Shown: positions 43,598 to 53,582, counted from the first letter of the stretch. The stretch is 64,000 nt of DNA from an uncultured Draconibacterium sp. (GCF_963677565.1 NZ_OY781982.1:496001-560000); one strand, 5' to 3'. Notes: generated from the letters alone by a model not told the origin. A program made the numbers and translations.

Positions 43598-45052
43598 ATG
43601 AAAACACTGGAAGCTTTAAAACCGCAACCTCTTTTTAACTATTTCGAAGAGATTTGCCAGGTACCCCGGCCATCGAAAAAAGAGGAAAAAATCAGGCAGT
43701 ATTTACTTGATTTTGCGCAGCAAAATAATCTTGAAGCAAACACCGATAAAATTGGAAACGTAGTAATAAAAAAGCCAGCAAGTAAAGGAATGGAGCAGGC
43801 CCCAACCGTAATTTTGCAAACGCACATGGACATGGTTTGCGAGAAAAATTCGGACAAGGAATTTGATTTTGACAATGATCCCATTGAACCGATTATTGTT
43901 GACGAATGGGTGAAAGCCAACGGAACAACATTGGGTGCAGATTGCGGTATTGGAATTGCAGCGCAACTGGCTGTACTTACCTCAAAAGAAATAAAACACG
44001 GCCCAATTGAATGTTTGATTACCGTTGACGAAGAAACGGGACTGACCGGAGCTTTTAACCTGCAACCCGGATTTTTAACGGGTTCGGTTTTACTTAATCT
44101 CGACTCGGAAGATGAAGGCGAGTTATTTATCGGTTGTGCCGGAGGAATTGACACGCTTGCAACTTTTGGATACCAACAAGAAAAAACTCCTGAAAACTCA
44201 ATTGCATTAAAAGTTTCAGTGAGCGGACTTTTGGGAGGGCATTCGGGCGACGATATTCATAAAAACCGTGGAAATGCCAATAAGATCCTCAACCGTTTTT
44301 TGTGGAACTGGAACGAGGAATTTGAAATCCAACTTGCTGAATTTAATGGAGGGAATTTACGAAATGCCATTGCACGCGAAGCATATGGTATTATTACAAT
44401 TCCCACCACGAAAAAAGATGAAGTGTTGGCTTCATTCAATAAAATGGCGGCTTCGATAAAAGATGAATTTCAGTTTGCCGAACCCAAACTGGAAATCACT
44501 TGTACAGAAACGGAACTACCTACATTTGTTATTGACGCAGATTCTCAAAATAGACTTTTTAATGCTGTTTATGCCTGTCCGCACGGCGTTTTGGAAATGA
44601 GCTCGCGCATGGAAGATATGGTAGAAACATCAACAAACCTGGCTTCGGTTAAATTTGCCAACGACAAAAAAATTGTGGTAACCACCAGTCAGCGCAGTGA
44701 AATCGAAGGTCGAAAATATTACGCTGCCGAAACTGTAAAATCGGTTTTCATTCTTGCCGGAGCAGCTATAAAACACAGCGACGGTTATCCGGGCTGGACA
44801 CCAAATCCGGATTCTAAAATTGTAGAAACAACCGTTAAATCCTATAAAAAACTATTTGGGGATACACCCGTTGTTCGCTCTATTCATGCCGGATTGGAAT
44901 GTGGATTATTCCTTGAAAAATACCCACACCTCGACATGGTTTCGTTTGGCCCAACCATAAAGGGAGCTCACTCGCCCGATGAAAGACTGGACATTTCAAC
45001 CACGGAAAAGTTTTGGAAACATTTGGTTGATGTACTTGAAAATATAAAGTAA
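43598..45052 (+). CDS. pepD: Aminoacyl-histidine dipeptidase (M20C, PepD)
   Basis: 484-residue zinc dipeptidase. Metal and catalytic motifs are visible: QTHMDMVCEKN (His and Asp, about 73-83), TTLGADCGIGIA, the base glutamates in VDEETGLTGAF, NLDSEDEGELFIGCAGG, a lid-domain SGLLGGHSGDDIH, and HAGLECGLF near the end. PepD cleaves Xaa-His and other dipeptides in the cytosol. The length fits the family and no signal peptide is present. Single gene. Confidence 0.92.
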   Translation: MKTLEALKPQPLFNYFEEICQVPRPSKKEEKIRQYLLDFAQQNNLEANTDKIGNVVIKKPASKGMEQAPTVILQTHMDMVCEKNSDKEFDFDNDPIEPIIVDEWVKANGTTLGADCGIGIAAQLAVLTSKEIKHGPIECLITVDEETGLTGAFNLQPGFLTGSVLLNLDSEDEGELFIGCAGGIDTLATFGYQQEKTPENSIALKVSVSGLLGGHSGDDIHKNRGNANKILNRFLWNWNEEFEIQLAEFNGGNLRNAIAREAYGIITIPTTKKDEVLASFNKMAASIKDEFQFAEPKLEITCTETELPTFVIDADSQNRLFNAVYACPHGVLEMSSRMEDMVETSTNLASVKFANDKKIVVTTSQRSEIEGRKYYAAETVKSVFILAGAAIKHSDGYPGWTPNPDSKIVETTVKSYKKLFGDTPVVRSIHAGLECGLFLEKYPHLDMVSFGPTIKGAHSPDERLDISTTEKFWKHLVDVLENIK

Positions 45053-45239
45053 TCTTTGCAAGAAACGCCAAATACTGCGTTACTCTCAGTTTGAAAACAG
45101 TCATTTACGAATGTAAACTCCTCAATTTTCAAACCTTCGAAAGCCTTGTCTTTGACGTTTCCTATCAAAGATCTTGCTGAAGTATTTTTCGCGCTACTAA
45201 AAAAATCGAAGAAAAAAATTGTTTCAGGATGACCACATA

Positions 45240-45309
45240 CGTCATTCTGAACTTGTTTCAGAATCTTAATTCGTTTGAGTATAGACCCTGAAACGAGTTC
45301 AGGGTGACG
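45240..45309. repeat. REP-like long inverted repeat
   Basis: GTCATTCTGAACTTGTTTCA... (45241-45266) faces its near-exact reverse complement at 45283-45308 (AGACCCTGAAACGAGTTCAG...). All differences are T/C swaps that still pair as G-U in RNA, giving a stem of about 26 bp with a 16-nt loop. The position in a 291 bp gap between convergent genes and the sequence style suggest a dispersed palindromic repeat that may also end transcription on both sides. Confidence 0.75.
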
Positions 45310-45343
45310 TTACAAAAGAGATATTAAAATTGAAACAGCTTTT

Positions 45344-45820
45344 TTATTCTTTATTAAAATAAAATGATCGTAACTTGATGCTCGTTCCTGAACTTTCCGA
45401 ATTATTCCGTTCAACAATACGGATTTGCAGCGTGTGTTTTCGGTTCTTTAAATCTTTATCCAGAGTATAACCTTTAAGTGTTGTCTCTGCATCTTTCGAG
45501 AAAGTATCCAATTCAAACCAGGGTTGCCCATCCAGGCTGTATTCAATAATTCCGGAATTGTTATCGGAGTATACCAAAATCCCAACTGCAGTTCCTTTAA
45601 AACGGAATTTAATGATCTCACCGGGATATTCTCCTTTCAGCACCTTTTCTTCCGAAACGGTTGTCATCTCCCAGCCTTTAATTGGCTTTGGCGGATCGGG
45701 CGAAATAAATACAGAATTAGGAAAATCCTTCTCGTCAACCAAAGTTGATACATCCTGGTCGATTTGTGCCCGCGCAGAAAAACATAGAACGAGCAATGAA
45801 AAGATTACTACTATTCGCAT
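45344..45820 (-). CDS. Secreted beta-sandwich domain protein of unknown function
   Basis: 158 residues with a signal peptide (MRIVVIFSLLVLCFSARAQ). The rest is strand-rich and resembles the N-terminal galactose-binding-like domain found in front of SGNH esterases: IIKFRFKGTAVGILVYSDNNSG, IEYSLDGQPWFELDTF, KHTLQIRIVE. Here it stands alone with no catalytic domain after it (the stop is at 45344). It may be a carbohydrate-binding protein or the remains of a longer esterase. I do not recognise a named family. Confidence 0.6.
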   Translation of the reverse strand: MRIVVIFSLLVLCFSARAQIDQDVSTLVDEKDFPNSVFISPDPPKPIKGWEMTTVSEEKVLKGEYPGEIIKFRFKGTAVGILVYSDNNSGIIEYSLDGQPWFELDTFSKDAETTLKGYTLDKDLKNRKHTLQIRIVERNNSESSGTSIKLRSFYFNKE

Positions 45821-45855
45821 GATTCAGAATTTTTGAAAAGCTGAAGGTAACAATT

Positions 45856-46422
45856 TCAATCTTTCCATTCAATTTTTTCCTTCCAGTCGCGCCGTCCCGG
45901 CGAAGGGAAATCCATCATTACCTGGCCAACGTAGAAGAAACCCAAACTTTTTTGGTTGTTTTCCAGGCCAAGTAATTCATCAAACAACTCGATAAACGCC
46001 GGCGTAGCCCAAAAAGCGGCCAAGTCCATTTCGGTAGCGGTAAGCCACATATTCTGCACAGCCATTGATACTGCTGCAACTTCTTCCCACTCGGGCAAAC
46101 GCCCGGCTGAATCAGGCTGCAAAATTACAGCAATCGCCACAGGTACACGTTCAATGGTAGATGCAAACTTCTCTATTTTCTCTGGTGCGACCGGATAGCC
46201 TTCCTTTTGTTTTTCCAGCAGCAAAGCTTTCGCATCAGCAGCCAGTTTCGCTTTGGCTTCTCCACGATAAACCTTAAACCGCCAAGGTTCTGTTTTTTTA
46301 TGGTTGGGTGCCCAGTTGGCACTTCGTAACAACTCCTCTACCGAGCCGTTTGGTATGTCTTTTTTTGCAAATAAACGAGGAGGTGTTGCTCTTCGGTTTT
46401 TTATAATTTCGATAACTGACAT
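45856..46422 (-). CDS. Nitroreductase family protein
   Basis: 188 residues of the FMN-dependent nitroreductase fold. Features are the N-terminal IKNRRATPPRLF, the SANWAPNHKKTEPWRFKVY segment that binds FMN and pairs with the substrate pocket, and VQNMWLTATEMDLAAFWAT in the middle. The short form and N-terminus place it near YdjA-type nitroreductases, which act as small homodimers. Physiological substrate unknown; probably an NAD(P)H-dependent reductase of quinones or nitro compounds. Confidence 0.85.
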   Translation of the reverse strand: MSVIEIIKNRRATPPRLFAKKDIPNGSVEELLRSANWAPNHKKTEPWRFKVYRGEAKAKLAADAKALLLEKQKEGYPVAPEKIEKFASTIERVPVAIAVILQPDSAGRLPEWEEVAAVSMAVQNMWLTATEMDLAAFWATPAFIELFDELLGLENNQKSLGFFYVGQVMMDFPSPGRRDWKEKIEWKD

Positions 46423-46536
46423 ATTGTTTCTCTAAAAAGATTAGTTTCTAGAAAAACACAGTATTACTCAAAAAGTTGAATTGATTTTGATAAACTTTTA
46501 AGTTGCGAAATACGAAATCAAAAATGCTAACAGTTG

Positions 46537-47952
46537 CTATTCCTCATCCTTCGTATAACCCAGAATCTTAAACATTTCTTCTGCCGATTGTTCGTTACGA
46601 TACACATAATCAAAGAAATTACCTTTCTCGTCACGATCGATAATCACATGTTTTGGCGCCGGAATCAAACAGTGTTTAATCCCACCGTAACCACTAATGG
46701 CATCCTGGTAAGCACCGGTATGGAAAAACCCAAGGTAAAGCGGCTCTTTATCATCGTCGGAATACGAGGGTAGCAAAACCTCCTGGTTAAAGTCTTCCGA
46801 GTTGTAATAATCGGAATGGTCGCAGCTGATACCGCCAATATTCGCACGTTTGTATTCGTTGTTCCATTTATTGATGGGCAGCAAAATAAATTTCTCGAAA
46901 ATCGACCATGAATCCGGGATGGTATTCATTAAACTATTGTTAATGATGTACCAGCTTTCGGTATCGTTTTGCTGTTTTTGCTCCAAAACCTCAAAAATAA
47001 TCGCCCCGCTTTCGCCAACTGTATATTTCCCAAATTCGGTGTAAATATCCGGATCTGGCAGGTTTTCAGCCGCACATGCTGTTTTTATATTCGACACAAT
47101 TTCTTTAATCATGTACTCGTAATCGTATTCGAAGCCGAGGTGGTTACGAATTGGAAAACCTCCGCCAAGATTAAACGAATCGAGCGTGTCGCATTGTTTT
47201 TTCAGCTCAACGTAAAGCTTCATTGCTTTCTGAAATTCGCCCCAGAAATAAAGACTATCCTTAATTCCGGAATCGACAAAAAAATGAAGCATCTTAAATT
47301 CGATATTCTCCTTCCCCTTTATCTGTTTCTCGAAAAACTCGGGAATATTGGTATGCCTGATTCCCAATCTTGAAGTATAATAGGCCGATTGCGACTCCTC
47401 GTTAATTGCCATTCGGATACCCACTTTCACTTTTTCGCCGTTGGCCAGCTCTTCAATACGTTTTAATTCGTTTATGCTATCGAGAATAATTATATTATTC
47501 TTAAAACCAAGACGTTGAAGATCAATAATCTTTTTCAGGTATTCCTGTGTTTTGTATCCGTTGTGAATGATCTTCCGGTTCTTGTCGATCTTTTTATCCT
47601 TAAAAAGATGCAGTATGAGATCGATATCATACGATGACGAAGTTTCGAGGTTGACATTGTGTTTTAATGCCTCGTTCACCACATGCGAAAAGTGGTTGCA
47701 TTTTGTACAATAACAGTAATAATATTTGCCATTATAATTGTTCTTTTTAATGGCCTTATTAAACAGGTTACGCGATTTTTTAATTTGTTCCCCAATTTTC
47801 GGCAGGTATATAAATCGAAACGGGGTACCATATTTTTTAATCAGATATTTTAAAGAGATTCCGTGAAATGTTAACGAATCGCCTCTTAAATCAAAGCCTT
47901 CCTGCGGAAAGTAGTAGCTTTGCTCAATCAAATCAAAATAAGTATTCTTCAT
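46537..47952 (-). CDS. speA: Arginine decarboxylase (short Bacteroidota form)
   Basis: 471 residues, fold III PLP decarboxylase, shorter than the 630-660 residue proteobacterial SpeA but typical for Bacteroidota. The PLP-lysine end of the barrel is at YYYCYCTKCNHFSHV (about 78-92), the glycine loop at LGGGFPIRN and the glutamate strand at YTEFGKYTVGES. Near the C-terminus SCDHSDYY carries the family Cys-Asp pair. It makes agmatine from arginine; agmatinase is encoded at 48129-49160 on the same strand, so the two form a putrescine route. Confidence 0.85.
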   Translation of the reverse strand: MKNTYFDLIEQSYYFPQEGFDLRGDSLTFHGISLKYLIKKYGTPFRFIYLPKIGEQIKKSRNLFNKAIKKNNYNGKYYYCYCTKCNHFSHVVNEALKHNVNLETSSSYDIDLILHLFKDKKIDKNRKIIHNGYKTQEYLKKIIDLQRLGFKNNIIILDSINELKRIEELANGEKVKVGIRMAINEESQSAYYTSRLGIRHTNIPEFFEKQIKGKENIEFKMLHFFVDSGIKDSLYFWGEFQKAMKLYVELKKQCDTLDSFNLGGGFPIRNHLGFEYDYEYMIKEIVSNIKTACAAENLPDPDIYTEFGKYTVGESGAIIFEVLEQKQQNDTESWYIINNSLMNTIPDSWSIFEKFILLPINKWNNEYKRANIGGISCDHSDYYNSEDFNQEVLLPSYSDDDKEPLYLGFFHTGAYQDAISGYGGIKHCLIPAPKHVIIDRDEKGNFFDYVYRNEQSAEEMFKILGYTKDEE

Positions 47953-48128
47953 CTACGTAGCCATAAAAATTATTAGTGTTTTTGTTTTTTTTCAAAGCGC
48001 AAATAAAAATATTTTTTTCGAATAATTGCGTCAGAAAATGAATTCTGCAAAAACACTTATTTATTTTAATGTTCCTGTCACTCGGAAACGTTCTTTCAAA
48101 GTAAAAAAATAAGTAGCATCAATCAAAA

Positions 48129-49160
48129 TCAACCGGCCAAACAACTCAACTTATAAATAATGCGTGCCGCAACATTGGCATCCCACTCTGCATTTCCGGT
48201 TTCGCACACATCAAAACCTATAATGCGGCGGCCACTTTCCAAAATCTTTTTAAACAAATAAACAACGTGGTTGTACTCCAGCCCGCCAGGAACAGGTGTT
48301 CCAGTTTGCGGACAAAGTTTCGGATCCAGTCCATCCACATCAAAACTGATGTAAATATTTCCGGGCAATTCACTTATAATTTCGTCGCATTGTTCGTCCC
48401 ACGTTGCACCTTTAAATTGATCATCTTTCAAATTTTGGTCATAATGCACTTCAATGCGATCATTATTTTCGGTTAATTCAACTTCCTCGTCGCAGCAATC
48501 ACGAATGCCAACCTGCGCCAGTTTTTTTATTTCCGGCATTTGTACTGCATTATAAAAAACCGAAGCATGCGAATAGGTAAATCCTTCGTATGCATTTCTT
48601 AAATCAAGATGAGCATCAATTTGAACGACTCCCAAACGCTCGTATTTTTCCGATAATGCTGTTAAATAACCAAGCGGTGTGCTGTGATCGCCACCAATCA
48701 ATCCCACAATTTTTCCTGCATCGAGCAGCTTTTTGGTTTCGCGATACACAAAAAAGTTCATCGCTTCACACTGTTCATTTATTTCCGCAAGTATTTGTTG
48801 CATTTCCACATTTTCGGAAACAACTCCCCCGTTCTCTAAAAAATCAATGTATCGTGCAGCTTTCGGGCGAAGCTGATTTCTGATCTTCATGACCGCTTCG
48901 CTAACCGGCTGAAAATAAATGCCACGTTTCCAGGTATCTTTTACATCCAGGTCGAATAAATCGAGCTGCGACGAAGCTTCCAGAATTTTTTCCGGAGCCT
49001 CTGCTGTTCCTTCACCATACGAAACCGTTACATCCCAGGGAACCGGAAACAGCACAACTTCGGCCGATTCCTCATTAAACGGAAGGCCTATAAAATTGCC
49101 GTTTTTCAACCCCACTCCATTCGGATTAAAATCTTTATTTTCGAAAGTTTCACTCATCAA
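48129..49160 (-). CDS. speB: Agmatinase (arginase/ureohydrolase family)
   Basis: 343 residues. Two-manganese site motifs: GGDHSTPLGYL (His, about 156), DAHLDLR (Asp-His-Asp) and SFDVDGLDP (Asp-Asp). It would hydrolyse agmatine from the neighbouring arginine decarboxylase to putrescine and urea. Formimidoylglutamase is the main alternative in this family, but the arginine decarboxylase and polyamine genes on both sides support agmatinase. The 176 bp gap to the decarboxylase gene holds no gene. Confidence 0.8.
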   Translation of the reverse strand: MMSETFENKDFNPNGVGLKNGNFIGLPFNEESAEVVLFPVPWDVTVSYGEGTAEAPEKILEASSQLDLFDLDVKDTWKRGIYFQPVSEAVMKIRNQLRPKAARYIDFLENGGVVSENVEMQQILAEINEQCEAMNFFVYRETKKLLDAGKIVGLIGGDHSTPLGYLTALSEKYERLGVVQIDAHLDLRNAYEGFTYSHASVFYNAVQMPEIKKLAQVGIRDCCDEEVELTENNDRIEVHYDQNLKDDQFKGATWDEQCDEIISELPGNIYISFDVDGLDPKLCPQTGTPVPGGLEYNHVVYLFKKILESGRRIIGFDVCETGNAEWDANVAARIIYKLSCLAG

Positions 49161-49264
49161 AAAAAATGCTTAATTTGTCTCTGATTTTTGTATTGTTCAT
49201 ACGAAATTACAATATTCGGATGAATATATTTTATGTTATTGAATTAAAATGAGTAAACAAGAAA

Positions 49265-50458
49265 ATGAGTAAAGTTTTAATAATTGGAGCAGGTGGTGTT
49301 GGCCGCGTGGTTGCCAGCAAGTGTGCAGATAACCCGGAAGTTTTTTCTGAAATTTTATTGGCCAGCCGCACCGTATCGAAATGCGATGTAATTGCAAAAG
49401 AAGTTGGTAAAGGCAGAATAAAAACGGCCTCGTTAAACGCCGATAATGTTGCCGATACTGTTGCGCTGATTAAGGAGTTTCAACCGAAGTTGGTTATCAA
49501 TGTTGCCCTTCCTTACCAGGATCTTCCGATTATGGATGCCTGTTTAGAAACCGGTGTAAACTACCTTGATACTGCCAATTACGAACCAAAAGACGAAGCT
49601 AAATTTGAGTACAGCTGGCAGTGGGCTTATCATGATCGTTTTAAAGAAAAAGGTATTATGGCAGTGCTGGGCTGCGGATTCGACCCCGGTGTGACCAGTA
49701 TTTACACGGCACATGCAGCCAAGCATCATTTTGAAGAAATGCACTACCTTGACATTGTAGATTGCAACGGCGGCGACCACGGAAAAGCATTTGCCACCAA
49801 TTTCAACCCGGAAATCAACATTCGCGAGATTACTCAAAACGGACGTTACTGGGAAAACGGACAATGGGTGGAAACCAAACCTTTTGAAATTAAAAAGGCG
49901 TTAAACTATCCAAATATCGGAGCCAGAGACTCATACGTTCTTTATCATGAAGAGCTGGAGTCGCTGACCAAAAACTTCCCCAGTTTAAAGCGGGCTCGTT
50001 TCTGGATGACTTTCGGCCAGGAATACCTGACTCACCTCCGTGTGATTGAAAATATTGGCATGAGCCGAATTGACCCGGTAAAATATAAAGGCATTGACAT
50101 TATTCCGTTGGAATTCCTGAAAGAGGTACTTCCAAACCCGGGAGATCTGGGCGATAACTACACCGGCGAAACATCTATCGGATGCCGCATAAAAGGTGTA
50201 AAAGACGGCGAAGAAAAAACCTACTACGTTTGGAACAACTGCAGTCACCAAAAAGCATTTGAAGAAACAGGTACTCAAGGCGTTTCTTACACAACCGGTG
50301 TTCCTGCAATGCTGGGCGCCATGATGGTACTTACCGGAAAATGGCAGGGCAAAGGCGTATTTAACGTTGAGGAATTCGATCCGGATCCGTTTATGGAAAA
50401 AATTGGAGAACACGGCTTGCCGTGGAACGAAGAGATTAATGGCGATCTTGAAGTGTAA
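49265..50458 (+). CDS. Carboxynorspermidine/carboxyspermidine synthase
   Basis: 397 residues, saccharopine-dehydrogenase fold. NADPH motif LIIGAGGVGRVVA at the N-terminus, then GCGFDPGVTSIYTAHAAKHH (about 139-158) and the C-terminal TGVPAMLGAMM. The enzyme joins aspartate semialdehyde to putrescine or diaminopropane by reductive amination. The gene for the matching decarboxylase follows at 50528. Third protein of this fold in the window, but a different subfamily from the two lysine-operon ones (IGAGGVGRVVA against GAGMVA and GAGRSS). Confidence 0.88.
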   Translation: MSKVLIIGAGGVGRVVASKCADNPEVFSEILLASRTVSKCDVIAKEVGKGRIKTASLNADNVADTVALIKEFQPKLVINVALPYQDLPIMDACLETGVNYLDTANYEPKDEAKFEYSWQWAYHDRFKEKGIMAVLGCGFDPGVTSIYTAHAAKHHFEEMHYLDIVDCNGGDHGKAFATNFNPEINIREITQNGRYWENGQWVETKPFEIKKALNYPNIGARDSYVLYHEELESLTKNFPSLKRARFWMTFGQEYLTHLRVIENIGMSRIDPVKYKGIDIIPLEFLKEVLPNPGDLGDNYTGETSIGCRIKGVKDGEEKTYYVWNNCSHQKAFEETGTQGVSYTTGVPAMLGAMMVLTGKWQGKGVFNVEEFDPDPFMEKIGEHGLPWNEEINGDLEV

Positions 50459-50474
50459 CAACATACTTGCTTCG

Positions 50475-50507
50475 AGCCCCGGGTTAATAACTTGGGGCTT
50501 TTTATTT
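50475..50507 (+). terminator. Intrinsic terminator between the two carboxypolyamine genes
   Basis: AGCCCC (50475-50480) faces GGGGCT (50494-50499), followed by TTTTTATTT. It lies 17 bp after the synthase stop and 21 bp before the decarboxylase start, so it may set the ratio of the two gene products by partial readthrough. Confidence 0.75.
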
Positions 50508-50527
50508 AACTGCAAAAAATAACGACT

Positions 50528-51664
50528 TTGAATTATAAAGAAATACCATCGCCGGCGTTTGTACTCGATGAGAAACTGCTTCGAAAAAACCTGGAGCTGA
50601 TCAACAGCGTTCAGCAGGAAGCCGGAATTGAAATTATCCTGGCATTTAAAGGATTTGCGATGTGGAGCGCCTTCCCCATTGTGCGTGAATATTTAAAAGG
50701 CGCAACAGCCAGCTCGTTGTACGAAGCACGTTTGTGTTTCGAGGAAATGAAAACACGTGCGCATTTGTATTCGCCAGTGTACCTCGATCATGAATTTGAC
50801 GAATTAATGATCTACAGCAGCCACATTGTTTTTAATTCCGTCAAACAGTTTGAGAAATACTACGAACGTACACAATCGGCCGACCATAAAATTTCCTGTG
50901 GTATTCGTGTGAATCCGGAATATTCTGATGTTGGTACCGATCTTTATAATCCAAGTGCACCGGGATCACGTTTAGGAGTCGGCAGCGATGAAATGCCGGA
51001 TGAATTGCCGGAAGGTGTTGAAGGTATTCATTTTCATGTGTTGTGCGAATCGGATTCTTACAGCCTTGAAAAAGTACTGGAGAACCTGGAAAATAAATAC
51101 AGCAAATACCTGCATCAGGTAAAATGGGTGAACATGGGTGGTGGCCATTTAATGACGCGCAAAGGTTACGATCACCAACATTTAATTCAGTTACTTAATG
51201 CTTTCAGAAAACAATACGATGTAAAAGTAATTTTGGAACCCGGAAGTGCCATTGCCTGGGAAACCGGCGTTTTGGTGTCCACCGTTCAGGACATTGTGGA
51301 ACACAAAGGCGTAAAAACAGCCATTTTGGATGTTTCGTTTACAGCCCACATGCCCGACACGCTGGAGATGCCCTATCGCCCAAAAATAATTGGAGCGCAA
51401 GATCCTTCTGAAAAAAGTCAGCACCTGTACCGTTTGGGAGGCGGAAGCTGTTTGGCCGGTGATTTTATGGAAGCCTACGATTTTGGACACGAACTGCAAA
51501 TAGGTGAACAAATTGTTTTCCTCGATATGATCCATTACACGATGGTAAAAACAACCATGTTTAACGGCGTAAATCATCCGGCAATTGCCATCTGGACAAA
51601 AGATGACAAACTAAACATCGTTCGAAAATTTAAATACGAAGATTTCAAAAACCGCTTGTCGTAG
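50528..51664 (+). CDS. nspC: Carboxynorspermidine decarboxylase
   Basis: 378-residue fold III PLP decarboxylase. The start IPSPAFVLDEKLLRKNLELI is typical of NspC, the PLP lysine is in LAFKGFAMW (about Lys41), the glycine-rich loop in VNMGGGHLMT, EPGSAIAWETG, and the C-terminal GGGSCLAGD holds the catalytic cysteine. It converts carboxy(nor)spermidine to (nor)spermidine. The only start that keeps the conserved N-terminus is TTG at 50528: an in-frame stop lies 21 bp upstream and the first ATG would remove about 44 residues including the PLP lysine. Confidence 0.88.
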   Translation: MNYKEIPSPAFVLDEKLLRKNLELINSVQQEAGIEIILAFKGFAMWSAFPIVREYLKGATASSLYEARLCFEEMKTRAHLYSPVYLDHEFDELMIYSSHIVFNSVKQFEKYYERTQSADHKISCGIRVNPEYSDVGTDLYNPSAPGSRLGVGSDEMPDELPEGVEGIHFHVLCESDSYSLEKVLENLENKYSKYLHQVKWVNMGGGHLMTRKGYDHQHLIQLLNAFRKQYDVKVILEPGSAIAWETGVLVSTVQDIVEHKGVKTAILDVSFTAHMPDTLEMPYRPKIIGAQDPSEKSQHLYRLGGGSCLAGDFMEAYDFGHELQIGEQIVFLDMIHYTMVKTTMFNGVNHPAIAIWTKDDKLNIVRKFKYEDFKNRLS

Positions 51665-51699
51665 CTAAAAACTACTTATTAAAACTAACTAACCAACTT

Positions 51700-53490
51700 A
51701 TGAAAAACCTTATCCTACTTATTTGCCTGCTTTGCAGTTTCACTTCATGGAGCCAGAAAAATACCAATGAACGCGCCCAGTGGTTCACCGATTCGCGCTT
51801 TGGAATGTTTATTCACTGGGGTGTTTACAGCGGTGCCGAAGGCTACTGGAAAGGCGAAAAACTGCGTAACGACAACGACTACGCCGAATGGATTTTATAC
51901 CGAAACAGAATTGATCGTAACGAATATGTTACACTCCTTGACCGTTTTCAGTGGGACGAAATTGATCCGGAAGAATGGGTAGTATTGGCTAAAAATTCAG
52001 GAATGAAATATATAACCATTACGGCCAAACACCATGACGGTTTTGGTTTGTGGGATAGCCAGGTAAGTGATTACGATCTGGGTGACTACACCAATCCTAA
52101 GCGCGATATTATTGCAGAAATGGCTGAAGCCTGCAAAAAGCATGGTATCAAACTTTGTCTGTACTATTCGCACTGGGTGGATTGGGAGCATCCTCTGGGT
52201 TGGGACCACACACGCGAGATTTATAAAATATCGGAAAGTGATTACGACCGGTACTGGCAGCAAAAAGTAATACCACAAATCACCGAGTTGTTATCTAATT
52301 ATGGCGAAATATCAATGCTTTGGTTCGATATGTGGATTTATCACTCGGAAAGTATCGTTACCAAAGAACAATTACTACAACTAAAATCACTGATACGCGA
52401 ATTACAGCCCAATTGCCTGGTTAATTCACGTTTGGGTTTGACTATCGAGGAAGATCCCGACATTGACTACAAAACACTGGGCGATAACCAGCTTGGCGAC
52501 AAAAAGGAAGATTTTCCATGGCAATCGCCGGCAACAGTAGCTCATTCGTGGGGTTTTCATTCATCAGATTCTGAGTGGAAATCAACAACAACATTATTGA
52601 AATCATTAATTGGCAACGTTAGTTTGAATGGTAATTTTATGCTGAACATCGGACCGCGCGCCAACGGTGATGTACCTTACGAAATTTCGCAGCGCATGCT
52701 TGAAATGGGCAAATGGCTGCAGATTAACGGAGAATCAATTTACGGTGCAGAAGCTTTCGATCTGGACAAAGATCTGCACGATTGGGGAAAAATTACCTGC
52801 AAACAAGATGGAAACACTTTTAAATTATTCCTGCATATTTATAACTGGCCGTTGAATAAACAGCTGAATCTAACAGGTATTATAGTAAATCCAGAAAATA
52901 TTTATGTGTTGGCTGATGAGCAGAAATCACCACTCTCCTATTCACATTCCGGTGCATTTACACAAATTGCGCTACCTGCTGACCAACCTGATCCGTATGT
53001 TTCAGTAGTTGTTGTCGAATACCAATCGAAACCGGGAATAACAGACGGACTGGTAGCCAAAACAGTCGATGATGGTTACTCCCTGCTTCCCGCAAATCAA
53101 AATCCACAGCCCAAATCAATGGAAATTACCGCTCCGTCAAAATACGGTACAGTTCCCGCTTTTGTGGCGGCTGATGGCGTTACTGATTTTAGCTGGAAAA
53201 TTTACGTTGACCAACCGGGCACACATAGAGTGGATGTGTCGTATAGTTTTCAGGGCAACAGAAACAACAGCCAGATTGTATTAAAGGCTGCCGGGCAATC
53301 GTTGTATCATTCGGTGCATCCAACGGGGCAAACCGTTGGAGAACCCAACCAGGATTGGCACATCGATAATTTCGAATCAAATAAAATAGGCACAATCAAC
53401 TTTCCGGAACCAGGATACTATACCATTGAACTCAGTATTCAGCCAACAGAAAAAGATCCGATCAAGTTTCAGTGGTTGTGGATTAAATAA
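51700..53490 (+). CDS. Alpha-L-fucosidase (GH29) with C-terminal sandwich domain
   Basis: 596 residues with a signal peptide (MKNLILLICLLCSFTSWSQ). The GH29 barrel begins with WFTDSRFGMFIHWGVYSG (about 27-44), followed by TAKHHDGFGLWDS, the nucleophile region ISMLWFDMWIYH (Asp about 209), and FMLNIGPRANGDV. A beta-sandwich follows, and the last 130 residues (from about 465) form a second domain that could bind carbohydrate. It would release terminal L-fucose from glycans in the periplasm or outside the cell. Confidence 0.9.
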   Translation: MKNLILLICLLCSFTSWSQKNTNERAQWFTDSRFGMFIHWGVYSGAEGYWKGEKLRNDNDYAEWILYRNRIDRNEYVTLLDRFQWDEIDPEEWVVLAKNSGMKYITITAKHHDGFGLWDSQVSDYDLGDYTNPKRDIIAEMAEACKKHGIKLCLYYSHWVDWEHPLGWDHTREIYKISESDYDRYWQQKVIPQITELLSNYGEISMLWFDMWIYHSESIVTKEQLLQLKSLIRELQPNCLVNSRLGLTIEEDPDIDYKTLGDNQLGDKKEDFPWQSPATVAHSWGFHSSDSEWKSTTTLLKSLIGNVSLNGNFMLNIGPRANGDVPYEISQRMLEMGKWLQINGESIYGAEAFDLDKDLHDWGKITCKQDGNTFKLFLHIYNWPLNKQLNLTGIIVNPENIYVLADEQKSPLSYSHSGAFTQIALPADQPDPYVSVVVVEYQSKPGITDGLVAKTVDDGYSLLPANQNPQPKSMEITAPSKYGTVPAFVAADGVTDFSWKIYVDQPGTHRVDVSYSFQGNRNNSQIVLKAAGQSLYHSVHPTGQTVGEPNQDWHIDNFESNKIGTINFPEPGYYTIELSIQPTEKDPIKFQWLWIK

Positions 53491-53582
53491 ACCAGAAGAA
53501 CCGATAAAAGACTAAACGACCTTATTAACAATTGTTGATAACTGCGGTTAATTCACGGTGGATATAAACGACTGAAAATCAC

